Positions 1 through 10,401 of a stretch of 64,000 nt of DNA are shown piece by piece (position 1 is the first letter of the stretch; every line of letters begins with the position of its first letter). Source of the stretch: Blasia pusilla (Eukaryota > Marchantiophyta > Marchantiopsida > Blasiales); NCBI GenBank assembly GCA_050084515.1, contig CM114273.1, forward strand, positions 3,286,001-3,350,000, in the 5' to 3' direction. A program made the translations under genes and the position numbers. A model generated the notes under the pieces. The model saw only the letters and a program-made list of their open reading frames with translations, was not told where the DNA came from and made no database searches.

Positions 1-689
1 GCAAGCTTGGTGTTAGCTAGCGCGGGCTATGTGCACGCCACGGGGTAGGGTACTAGGATGTGGACTTAGGTGTTAAACAGGAGGACTTAGATGTGGGCCA
101 TGCGGGCACGGTATGGGTTTAGAGTTTAGCGCTCAAAGGGAATGTATGCATGCTCAAATAAGTTTCCTTGTCCACCTCCACATCCCTCATGTACAAAGGA
201 AAGTCAATGAAACACATCTAAACTCGAGGCGGTGAATCAAAAGTCTCAACATTACAAGAGAATTCCACACTCACAACCTCTCACCTAATTTGGAATAAGT
301 TAGAGTTTGTTTAAGACACAATAAGGAGTGTAAATATCCAAGTTGCTCACAAAAAATTTCTAACTATCCCCAAAGGATATTGAAGATTGAGCTAGAGTCA
401 AGCTAATAAGACACCTGAACTGCTACATTTGGTACTCATACGAAGCAGGGAAGCTTAATCTTGGTTAGTCAGTTAAGCGCGATGATCTTAACTATGGTTA
501 GTTAATCACAATTAGTCTAACTCGAGACTATAGTTAAGGTTAGGGTTAGGGTTTCTTGTACATACCCTATATAATTGAGAAAGGGACCCGCCTCCATTCA
601 TTCTCTCATTGCAAATTTCGTTCTCCATGGTGGTGTGTGAGTGTGAGAGTCGTTTTCCACCAATTATGCTTCTTTAGTAGTTTTCCACA
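1..689 (+). repeat. Probable 5' LTR (3' part) of a Ty1/copia element
   Basis: The stretch ends in ..TTTTCCACA at 689, directly followed by a primer binding site at 690, which is how a 5' LTR ends. It holds a promoter-like block at 538-576 with a telomere-like repeat and a TATA box, then a leader-like segment. TGTTAG at 11-16 is a possible 5' end, but the LTR could begin outside the window. No second LTR of this element was found, so length and age cannot be measured. The short open frame at 556-819 crosses the LTR/primer-site border and is not taken as a gene. Confidence 0.5.
538..576 (+). promoter_or_regulatory. Telomere-like repeat plus TATA box in copia LTR
   Basis: Two TTAGGG units running into GTTT (538-553) contain the plant telo-box core (AAACCCTAA on the other strand). 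CTATATAATT at 567-576 is a good TATA box about 20 bases downstream, as expected for LTR transcription starting near 600. A 9-bp inverted repeat (CTTAACTAT at 487-495, ATAGTTAAG at 530-538) lies just upstream. Role inferred from position and motif. Confidence 0.5.
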
Positions 690-701
690 TGGTATGAGAG
701 C
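690..701 (+). other. Primer binding site of copia element (initiator tRNA-Met)
   Basis: TGGTATGAGAGC matches the usual plant copia primer binding site TGGTATCAGAGC, the complement of the initiator tRNA-Met 3' end, at 11 of 12 positions. It follows immediately on the CCACA that ends the LTR, with no spacer. Confidence 0.7.
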
Positions 702-897
702 GATAGGAGAACATCACTTGAAATTTTTGGTGTTTGAGGAGAGGAGAGAGGCAAGAGAGGGCACAAATTCAATTTGGGAGAAGGAAATTTTGTTTAGAGC
801 TCAGTGGATGCAGATTTGAGGTGGATTTTTTACGGTGATAAAACTTTGGAGGCATTTTTTAGGGCTTTCCCGGTGGATTTAGCCATTAGGGTCCGCA

Positions 898-954
898 GCG
901 GCTAGAACAATGCCAAAGGTTTATTCTGGGCATCTTTGGCATTATTCTAGCCGC
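898..954. repeat. Short hairpin, 21-bp arms
   Basis: Left arm 898-918 and right arm 934-954 are reverse complements with one mismatch and a 15-base loop. On the minus-strand transcript the mismatch becomes a G-U wobble, so that RNA would pair along all 21 positions. It lies in the leader of the copia element, before gag. Confidence 0.75.
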
Positions 955-1214
955 CTTGTTGAACTCGTTGAGAGCTTTCCAACGCACCCAAAATCGCTTG
1001 ATTTTGACATTCTAAGCTCTTGCAGTAGCAATTTCAGTGTAGGAAAGTGTAATTAGTGAAGAAAAGTTGTGCAGTTTGCTCTCTATAGGCCAATTTCTAC
1101 TAGTTCTTTCATACAATATATCAAATTTGGAAAATTTCAAGTTAATTTTTATGTAGGAGTGGTCTATGCTTCAATTGGAGCAGAAGAGAGCCTGAAATTC
1201 TATTTTTTTTAGTG

Positions 1215-3158
1215 AAATCGTTTATCAACAGCAATCACAAACAAAAAGCTAGATAAGCGCAATTATAATGTCTGAAAGTTTCGCATGAAACAATTTCTCA
1301 TGGATCAAGAACTATGGAAGCTTGTCATAGGTAAGGAGGCCAAGTCAGAAGATGACTCAATAGACTTGAATGTTTGCATCTGGAACAAACGCGCAAGGCA
1401 AGTAATCCACTACATTTCAGTAACGATCAGTTCGCCAATGATATGTCACATTCAAGATTTTGATATTCCGAAGGAGGCCTAGGATGCATTGGAAAAGTTG
1501 TTCCAGACATCTACAAAGGCCAGAAAGTTTCAATTGAAACAAAAATTGAACGAAGTGAGGAAAGGGTTGAGACCTCTATCTTTGTGAGAGAGAAGTATCC
1601 AACCTTTCAAGAGTTAGTCCCACTCTTAATCAGTGAAGAGATGCGCCTACTAGATAGCGGTAGCTCGTCTAGTCTACAAGAGAGTGCGCTATTTGTAGGT
1701 TATGGATCAAACAAAGGCAAGGATTGTGGCAGAAGCTTCCGTGGTTGTGGTGGATATCAAGTATATGGAGGAAGAGGCACTCAATATAACGTCACTCAAT
1801 CAATTACGAACCACTACCATACACATTTACAAGGTGGTGATGGTGGGTTTAGGTCAAACCGTTGGGGTCGAGGTCAGCAGTAGAGGGTTTGTGGATCTTG
1901 CAATTACTGTGGGATAAAGGATCACTATGCAAAGTTTTGCATCAAGAAGAAGGAAAATATGAGAATAGGAGCCTTACATCAACAAAACTATGTGGAACAA
2001 CAACACCAAGAGCAGTACCAAGAACAACAACATTGACAAATAGAGCATCTCTTGGTCATGCTCATCATATGGGAGCAATGGTCAAGAAAGACTCGACAGC
2101 AGATTGGTACATTGACTCTGATGCATCTAATCATCTGATCTCACAAGCTAAATGATTCAGTAGTTTTTAGGAGCCGGTGAAAGATCCTACGATTGTGCTC
2201 ACAGGAGATCACATTCAACATCATATCATGCATACCGGTAAAGTTCCAATAGCATCATATGGTCTTTGTGCTCTTGGAAATGTTCTCTATGTTCCTACCA
2301 TTGCAAAAAACCTGATCTCTGTAAGACAAATAATAGAATAGGGTTATTAAGTGAAGTTTAACGCAGATGGTTGTTTCATTGAAATAATGGATAACTAGAC
2401 TACGATAGCCAAAGGAACTAGATCCGGCACAATGTTCAAATTAGATATTTCTATATCAGAGATTCAAATAACAATGTATGATCAAACTGGCCAACAAGTC
2501 ACAGATCTAAATGTGTGGCATAAAAGAATTGGACATATGAATCTTCAAAGATTACAGAGTCTTTCATCATCTAATATAGTAATAGGACTCCCTAAATTAG
2601 CGAGTCTTGCTACGTTAGAGATATATCTTGCTTTCCAATTCGGAAAACAAGTTAGATTTCCTTTTCCAAAGCAAGGCAGAAGAGCATTTAGGATATTGGA
2701 GTTGATCCACAGTGATGTGTGGACAACATCCCAACATAGCCTTAGTGATTACCAGTACTTTATTTCATCTATTAATGAATTCTCTAGATATATATGGGTA
2801 TACTTTTTGAAAACCAAGAGGTATTCTCAGTGTTCCAAATATTTAGAGTTCTAGTAGAGAAGCATACTAGAGAACACATTCTGAAATTGCGTTGTGATGG
2901 AGGAGGAGAGTATCTTTCAACAAAGTTTGATGATTATTTACGTCAGATTGGCATCCAACGTCAAGTGACTTGCCGTTACACTCCACAACAAAATGGAATA
3001 GCTTAGAGGAAGAATCGACATATTTCTGAAACGGCACGAGCTATGATGAATGAGAAGAACATGCCTAAGGTGTATTGGGCGGAGGCTATAGCGTGTGTAG
3101 TCTTCGTAATCAACCGAACTCCAATAGCAAAAGTTCATGATAAAACTCCATTCGAAGT
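1215..3158 (+). pseudogene. Ty1/copia gag-protease-integrase, decayed, 5' portion
   Basis: Frames hold, in order: a UBN2-type gag (stop at 1256-1258 where Trp is usual, another stop near 1480), a CCHC zinc knuckle (CX2CX4HX4C, about 1893-1934), a protease motif WYIDSDASNHL near 2104 where the usual DSGAS has Gly to Asp, a GAG-pre-integrase region (VWHKRIGHMN, about 2511-2540), and an integrase core with HSDVW near 2710, DGGGEY near 2898 and YTPQQNGIA near 2978. At least two frame changes and several stops (for example at 3004) make it non-functional. Coding stops abruptly inside the conserved TPFE motif at about 3150, where the gypsy element starts; it resumes at 12049. Confidence 0.9.
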
Positions 3159-4599
3159 TGTCACATCTGAGTAGCCTATAGGCCGAGATCTATCGTGGAT
3201 AGGGCGTAGGAGCCAGTGGACTATCTTGAGTGTAACTTTGTCCCACTATGTCGGATGAGGTTGAGGATAGGTCCATTGTGTCAGGAACGTCGTTTTTGAC
3301 AACTTTCATGTTGAGGTTTTTCACTTCCAGGTGACTTGTTGACCAGGTCATCCACCCCTGGTAACGTGTGCGCGCAGGTTACCAAGGGGAGGGCTATTTT
3401 TAGGGGAAGAGCCTTTTTGCTCTTCCAAACCCTATGTAAGAGAGGAAGGTGGCTTTCCTAAGCCATCTTTCTCATGTTGGGCCGTTGGAGCACCTATCTT
3501 GTATGTGTGAGATAGGATTAGGGTGCTAGCGTCTGGATTCCTTGTTAGCACATGGTGGACGAGGCTCAATATGCCAATGTAGATTGAGGAGTGGAGTTTT
3601 AGGCCGGGTGTGCCGTTTTTACTACTCTTTATTTTTACATGAGAAAGATGGCAGGGGGCTGGTGGGAATTCTTTGTTTGCAGGTAGGCAAGCGAGTTGCC
3701 TTGCTCGGGAGCCCCTGGAGACCCGGATGTTACGGATGGTGGTCATTTTTATGTTTGGAAGGCCGTCGGCGGAAGCGCTGTCCATTTTTCTCAGAGTTTG
3801 CTGGTGCACAAGGATTGAGGATAGGGGCAGAGTATAGTACGGAGTGGGGCGGCGAGTGCATCGTCGAGAGTAGCGAGATTGTCAAGAAAGAGCAGGAAGG
3901 AAAGGTTGCAGAGGCGTTTAGGTCACGGACGAGCAGACGGCGCACGCCTCCCCCCGGTCAACGTGGTTGGATGGCAACGTGGTAGGGTTCAGGATGTGGT
4001 GACGAGGTTATCAGGGTGGAACTACTTACATGGTTAGAAGCGTTACGTGGTTGAGCGGGCTTGTACTCAGTTTTTCAGAGTTGACGATAGAGGATCACTG
4101 CACATGATGCCGACGGGTTGTCCGCATTTATTGACGGGAGGATCGACGTGATGGTCAACGAGAGTGTTGTGTTGCAAAGTTTGCCGTGTCCCATGGGGGA
4201 GTGCATGTTGACAGTGCAGCAGGTTGAAGGGCGTGATTAGGTTACCCATTCGAGTCCCTTTTCCTCGCACTTATCGTGTGTGATTGAGAGTGCTAGGTAT
4301 CGGGTAGTAGCAAGTACTAGGTGGGTGCAGTGATTGTGACGAGTATAGATTTTGTTCATGTGTAGCATGTTGGTGAATATACGGCAGTTGCCGCTTAGGG
4401 GTCACATGTATGAATCGAGAGTGTCGCTAGGTTAGGTGAGTTAGTTGGGAGGCTCATGGTGAGCCCAAGTGTTGAGTGTGCGTGAGGCCGGGTGAGTCAT
4501 CACGGGATTGACATTAGCATAGGTAAGCTAGTGAGGATTGTGGGAGACTCTAAGTGAGTTTGAGTGCTTGAGCGAGTGAGACAGGGTTATCATCACGGC
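3159..4599 (+). repeat. 5' non-coding part of gypsy element (LTR and leader)
   Basis: No protein motif is recognisable here; a 147-codon open frame at 3542-3985 resembles nothing known to me. The stretch is richer in G and C than the AT-rich DNA further right, has A/T-rich TATA-like text near 3390, and precedes gag, so it should contain the 5' LTR and untranslated leader. I could not place the LTR end or a primer binding site. Confidence 0.4.
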
Positions 4600-6262
4600 G
4601 TTCTTCCAGGGTTCGAAAGAACGGGATAGTGGGAGCAGTGGTAGTGGTGTGACACGGAGTGGAGTGAGATACCGAGGGGTTACCAGTGAGGAGCTACCTC
4701 GACATCCATCTGTGGCTGGATCGTCATCACTAGACATTGGGTCTGGTGACGAGATCGTAGATGGAGACAGTATTACTTGGCAAGAGATGGACGATATGGG
4801 ACATTGGGGCATGCGTCGTTTCTCAGGTGCAGTGAGCACCATCGACTTAGATGATTTTATCCAAGAGTTCGACACGTGGTGCGACTTCCAGGAGATACGG
4901 ACCCCGACACGGTTCAACCCTTTCATGGCATGGAAGGGGTTGTTCTAGCACTTGGAGGGTCCTCCGATGGATGATTACATGGAGTTTTGATCACTATATT
5001 TAGTAGAGATCGATGCTTGGAGGATGTATTGGGCTTCACAGTATGTGTCCACTAGTGGTCGCAAGGCATATGATGGGATTGTGAGAGGAGAGAGACCCAC
5101 ACCATCAGCCCGGAGACTAGATGGAGAGGAGGGTAATGAGACAGGCGATGTGGCAGAGACCTTTGGTGGTAGAGGGCCACCCAACTTCAGCCCCACAATG
5201 GAGTTCTTCTGACAGTTGGGGAAGAGCTACCAGGGCGTACGCACCGACAAGCTGAAGAGTCTACAGGATTTTCAGCGACGATCGGGTGAGAGTCTGAGAG
5301 AGGCATTCACATGCATGAGGAGGTTGATCATTGCTACGTATGGAGTAACTGAGGCGCAGTGAGTCCAGTATTGGTACGGGGTTTTGGACCGAGAACTATG
5401 GAGGAGAGTCCGAGATGCGGTGTTGATTCACACAGCAAAGCCCACATTGAAGGTGGTCTTTGAGTCGTCTGAGCGTATTGAGCTCAACATGAGTGAGGAG
5501 CATGTAGTGACAGCTGGATTTTCTTGAGAGTCGATGAGTCCACGAGCGATGGTGATCCCACACGTGCCACAGTGAGCACCAGTACCATGGGAGCGGGCCG
5601 GTGTGCCTAGAGAGCAGGGCGGGTACGGTGAGCCTATGAGGCAATGACCCGTACCTACATATGTTGCCCAGCACGGACCGATGTGGTCTTGTTGGACGTG
5701 TGGAGGGGCCCATAGGCAAAGAGACTGCCCACAGCATGGGAGAGGACCACGAGCACCTCCGATTGCTCAGGAGCCACAGAGGATGGCCCCACCACAGCAC
5801 CAGTGTGACTATTGCCACAGATATGGTCACACTAAGGATAGGTGTTTTGACCTTCGCCGAGAGGCACGTCTAGAGGTAGGCCGAGGGCCTGGGGGCGGTC
5901 GTCCTGGAGGAGGTCGAGGAGTCCTTCCTCGACGTGGTGGTAGAGGACCACCACCAGCCAGAGGAGATGGAGCAAGAGCACCAGAGCCGGCACTTCTCTC
6001 ACGCATCGATCAGTTGGACCATAGGATTGCTGCCATGACGATGATGCAGCTTAGGGAAGGCACAGAGCTGCGAGCAGCTAGTGTGACTCCAGCTTCTACC
6101 TCTTACCCTGACCCGGGTGAGGATCTCGCCAATATGGGATCTATGTGTAGTGCAGCCAAGGTTGAGGCACCTGCACTGGTGACTCGGGGTGCTGCGAGAG
6201 GCACTGAGCCACCAAGAGGTGGAATTAAGATCGACCCACCAGAGGGAACCGATGGGCGGTAG
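4600..6262 (+). pseudogene. Ty3/gypsy gag with two CCHC zinc knuckles
   Basis: One frame runs from about 4600 to 6262 with scattered stops (near 4948, 4990, 5212, 5362 and 5528). The middle resembles a retrotransposon gag capsid (FQRRSGESLREAFTCMRRL near 5270-5330). Two zinc knuckles follow: 5690-5728 (CWTCGGAHRQRDC, CX2CX3HX4C) and 5804-5845 (CDYCHRYGHTKDRC, CX2CX4HX4C), then a Gly/Arg-rich basic stretch near 5880-5970 suited to nucleic-acid binding. Gag packages the element RNA. The start codon cannot be set: the region before 4649 is open but has no convincing ATG. Protease follows in another frame. Confidence 0.8.
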
Positions 6263-6482
6263 GCCAGGGTTCCACAGTCATTCATATTGTCGGAGGCACT
6301 ACACACACCATTGATGGTGCCTCGACGACCAGCGGCGCCTACAGCTCAGGCACCTACGTCGACGTCACGTACGAGGAGTTGGAGTGACAACTCCTATGCC
6401 GGCTCAAGTGGAGTCACTGTTGACCCTAGTGTTGGAGGTGGCCACCAGAGTGAGTTAGACTCCACTATTTTCCGCCATAGAG

Positions 6483-7200
6483 TTGGCGACGTTGGGAGTT
6501 GGACCAGCTGAGGTGTTCCGGCTGGCCGCCACGTTACGTGAGCGTGGAGAGGTGACTGCTTCTTGTTCACAGGTAGTTGAGGAGGTGGTGGACTTGCCCT
6601 CAGAGCCGGTGCTTGGGAGGTTCCCCACAGAGTCATGGCATGCGGCGGCGGAGAAGTTGGTAGATATGCCAGCTCGACCGGCCATAGAGCGAGCAGTGGT
6701 GACACCTGGAGTAGTGTTACTGGATAACCAAGCTGGAGTATTTCGCTTGGTTAGTCCGACGGGGACAATATACCACCCGCAGCGTGTCCTACTTGATTCG
6801 GGAGCACAACCCTTGATGTTAGGGAAGGCGGCGTGTTTAGCGTTGGGGTTATGGAAGGCCGACATTGAGCCTTGTCCCTTCCAGATACATGCCTCGATTG
6901 GGGGCATATCACTCATGCAGTATATGACTCGACAAGAGATGGTTGTCAGAGTCCAACCAGAGCATGCGATGGATAGTGCTATGGTGCGCACACGTGCGAT
7001 TACGACACCAGCTGAGTCCTACGATGTGTTGGTAGGGAGTACAGTGTTATATCCCCTAGGATTCATCCTTGACTTCGGGGAGGAGACTGTTGCTTATCGG
7101 CCAGGGTGGCGGTCAGGTGACGGCCGGATGAGTCAGTTAACCGTGCAATTTGCGGGACGAGGTGGTCGATCAAGAGACGAGTTTGTGACCACGTTGGCAG
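6483..7200 (+). pseudogene. Retropepsin-like aspartic protease of gypsy pol
   Basis: The frame open from 6483 to 7697 starts with a protease. LLDSGAQPLMLGK around 6789-6827 contains the catalytic Asp motif DSGA (6795-6806), and YDVLVGSTVLYPLGF near 7021-7065 fits the second conserved part of clan AA proteases (..LG...L). Protease would cut the polyprotein. No stop lies inside this part; the same frame continues directly into the methyltransferase domain, so both were probably made as one pol polyprotein. The start at 6483 is only where the open frame begins; gag ends at 6262 in a different frame. Confidence 0.8.
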
Positions 7201-7499
7201 CTTTCACAGGTAGTGTTAGCTTGTCAGGAGAGTTGTTGGAGGGGAACGCACATGTGAAGGATGTCCCAGTAGCGGATAGTCCCACGGAGAGAGAGGCCAT
7301 GGCGGGTGTCTCTTCCCATGTTGGCGAGACCTCTTCACCATTGTGGGGTACGGCTCGAGAGCTACAGAGGAGTGATGAAGACCTCGTGAGGGAGGCGTGG
7401 AGTCATGCTTTTATCCCGGAGCAGCGAGAGTCACGTGGCGATCGGGCTCTTGGAGTGGAGACGTTGACCCCACTAGATACCACCCTGGTTGTGTGGCAG

Positions 7500-8460
7500 T
7501 GCCTAGAGGAGGGTGTTAGGGTGTTAGATCTCTTCAGAGGGATTAGCACCAAATTAGTTGTTGTATTGCATGCGAGCATACGGGTGCATCCGTACCTTTA
7601 TGTGGAGAGAGATGAGACCGCGCGGCGAGTATCATTACGTCACGTGGTGAGATTGGTCCAGAGATATCCTGAGTTGTTGCCGGTATCTGCAGTATAGGGA
7701 TATCAGCATACACTACCCGCCGACATCTCTTTGGTGGCGGCGCAGGATCTGGATAGAGTTGGCACCATTCATTTGGTGAGTGCTGGATGGCCATATCAGG
7801 GTCATTCATCAGCTGGCCGAGGATTGGATTGCAAGATCCGAGGTCAGGGATGTTTTGGGAGATGGTGCGAGTAGTACAACACTTGCAGGAGAGTCAGACA
7901 TGTTCTCCAACGTACATTTTGGAGAACGTGCCGTTGTTGGGAGACACTCGTGCACGTGTGATGACGAGTGTGCATCAGGTGAGGTCTTGGTTGGGACCTG
8001 CTATGTTATTAGATGCGGCGACAGCTGGATCACGTGCCCATCGTCCACGACTGTGGTGGACAAACCTGATACCATCAGAGGTACTAAGTCGAGCATAGGT
8101 TGAAGTCCAGAGAGCACCACATCTCACAGTGGATGCTATTTTGGGCTCAGGGCGTCGATCCCAAGTGGTGACACCGGATGATAGACCACTGTTGGCCATG
8201 GCCAATAGGGTGGGGGAATTGTGGGCAGCCTTACCTACGTTGGTGAGCTTCCCAGCATCCCATGCCTTTCGTCAGGGAGGGCCAGGCATGATTTGGGATG
8301 AGGTGACCAGAGCATTGGAGGAGCCTACAGCAGATGAGCGGAAGCGCGCCATGGGGTTTGCTACCGATACTACGGCGGTGCCAGGGATGACCGAGGCATC
8401 CCGGAGATAGGTATTGGGGCAGGCGATGGACCTCAACTGTCTCACATGGATAGTCAGCCT
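7500..8460 (+). pseudogene. C5 cytosine DNA methyltransferase domain inside gypsy pol
   Basis: Between protease and reverse transcriptase the frames spell the ordered motifs of a C5-methyltransferase: motif I VLDLFRGI (7521-7544, S-adenosylmethionine site), motif II YLYVERDE (about 7593), motif IV GWPYQGHS (near 7788-7808), motif VI YILENVP (Glu-Asn-Val at 7922-7930), motif VIII RAHRPRLWW (8033-8059), and motifs IX-X with RAMGF (about 8347) and VLGQAMDLN (about 8411-8437). The order is canonical, not the rearranged order of plant DRM enzymes. The family enzyme transfers a methyl group to cytosine C5 through the Cys of the PC motif. Here that codon (7794-7796) is TAT, Tyr, so the copy would be inactive. 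Stops at 7695, 8096 and 8408 and a frame change near 7820 also break it. The same frame links it to protease upstream; after a frame change near 8490-8520 coding passes into reverse transcriptase. Confidence 0.93.
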
Positions 8461-8763
8461 ACGTATGGCTGAGCAAAGATGGATGCAAGTGTCATCCATG
8501 TCGTCACGTCCACTCGTTGGACCATTGCCTACAGGGTTTGTACAGCATTGGCTGGGGGCAAGACGAGGAGAGATAGGCACCCATGGACTTCCTGGGACGT
8601 CGTTCGAGCAGAGAGTACGAAGGCGGCTAGAGTAGCACATGTTCATTTTTTGGATGTGGAGCATGGTGTAGGAGGTCAAAGTGGAGTGGTTGTTGCGGAG
8701 GTGGCTAGGGTTGCTACATAGCAACCAAAGTCGGAGGTTGCGTCCTCTCCGAGTCAGGTCACG

Positions 8764-10401
8764 ATGGAGACTTGGGAGCCTGTGATCGGTCTCAAGTTGA
8801 TAGGAGGAGATCGATGGCGAGTTCATAGGTTTCTAAGAGGGCATGTCAGTTGTTTTGCCTTTAGTATGAGAGACTTGGGTACGCTGAAGGGTCTCGGGAT
8901 ACGGATTGAGTTGGCTAGTGATACGCCGATCTTTCGTCGACCCTACAGGTATTCCGATATGGAGCGAGCCTTGATTTAGAGCAAGAGTCAGAACTTGTTG
9001 GAGGCAGGACTTCTGGAGTTATCACATGGGGAGTATGCATCTGCCACAGTCATGCCGGCGAAGAAGGATATGTATGGAAATTGAACGGATAGGCTATTGT
9101 GTGGAGATTACCGTCCTATCAACCGATAGACAAGGTCAGATCGATACGCCATGCCTACTCCTGAGGAGATCTTTGATGCGGTAGGGCATGCAAAGATCTT
9201 CAGTACTTTAGATCTCCGTGCTGGCTATTATCAGCTTCCTATCAGGTTGGAGGACAGGGAGAAGACAAAATTCTGGGGGATAGATCGGCTCGGGAGAGAT
9301 TGCTTGTATCAATGGCGGTTCTTACCATTTGTGTTGAAGAACGCACGTGCCGAGTTTCAGAGAGTGATGGATAGGATTCTAGGTGGCTTGGAGTTTGTAC
9401 GATGTTACATAGATGATATTCTTATCTTCAATTCCACGGTTGAGGAGCATGAGCGACACCTGGAGGAGGTGTTTCGGTGATTGCAGTTACATGGACTGAA
9501 GTTACATCCAAGTAAGTGCAGATTCTTTCAGGAGCAGATTGAGTACTTGGGACACACCATATACCCGAGTGGATTAGACATTCAAGAGACAAAGGTAGAG
9601 GCTATTGCGCAGATTCCACGCCCTACAAATGTGAGTCGAGTCCGAGCATTTCTTGGAGTGGCGAACTTCTATCGACGGTATGTCAAGGGTTTTAGTGCGA
9701 TCGCAAAGTCTTTGACCTTGATGACGAGACTTGATCAGGTTTGGTTGTGGGTAGCTGATCACGAGCAAGCATTTTAGGAGCTCAAGGAAAGGTTGACGTC
9801 CTCACCCATTTTACAGAGACCGGTTAGGGGTCGCCCATTCCAACTACATACGGATTGGAGCATGTTGGATCTAGGAGCAGTGCTTACTCAGAGGGATGAC
9901 GAGGAGAGGGAGTTCGTTGTGGCTTATGTGAGCCGATGGAACAACATTGCATAGGCAAAGTACAGCTCCTACGAGGGAGAGTGTTTGGCTGCAGTGTGGG
10001 CCGTGGAACATTTCAGGTACTATTTATTCGACAACCCTTTCACACTTATCACTGATCATCAGCCGTTGAGGTGGTTGATGGAGTCCGACAAGCTTACGGG
10101 AAAGTTTGCCATGTGGGCTCTATTACTACAAGAGTATGAGTTTGAGGTGGTTCATAGGCCAGGTCGACTAAACCAGGATGCGGATGGGTTGACTCATAAC
10201 CCATGTTTGAGTCAGAGAGACGACACGGAAGCTCGATGGCACGGAGAGAGTGATGAGGAGATGGTGCCTAGTTGGCATGCATCTGCCTATCTTTGTTGGT
10301 TGACTATGGCAGGTCAACCACAGGTGATGACTCCAGTGGTGGGGTTGGATGATGAGTCTTTGAGGTCACTGAGGAGGCGACATATGGTCATGATATCATG
10401 A
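8764..10401 (+). pseudogene. Gypsy reverse transcriptase and RNase H
   Basis: A single frame with several stops (near 8977, 9082, 9130, 9478, 9775 and 9952) carries reverse transcriptase: IFSTLDLRAGYYQLP near 9200, the polymerase active site YIDD at 9406-9417, and FLGVANFYRRYVKGF near 9650. RNase H follows: FQLHTDW near 9839, SYEGECLAAVWAVEHFRYYL near 9967-10026, TDHQPLRWL near 10051 and HRPGRLNQDADGL near 10153. These make and process the element cDNA. Order and sequence are typical of Ty3/gypsy. The frame ends at 10401 and integrase continues in a different frame, so a small insertion or deletion lies near 10395. Confidence 0.93.

Noticed and set aside
538-553. Chromosome end or interstitial telomere
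   Set aside because: Only about two telomere units are present, positioned as a telo-box beside a TATA box in an LTR.
3542-3985. 147-codon plus-strand frame
   Set aside because: It lies in the 5' non-coding part of the gypsy element and shows no retroelement or host motif.
7500-8460. Plant DRM (rearranged) methyltransferase fragment
   Set aside because: Motif order is I, IV, VI, VIII, IX, X, the canonical order; DRM proteins have VI-X before I-IV.
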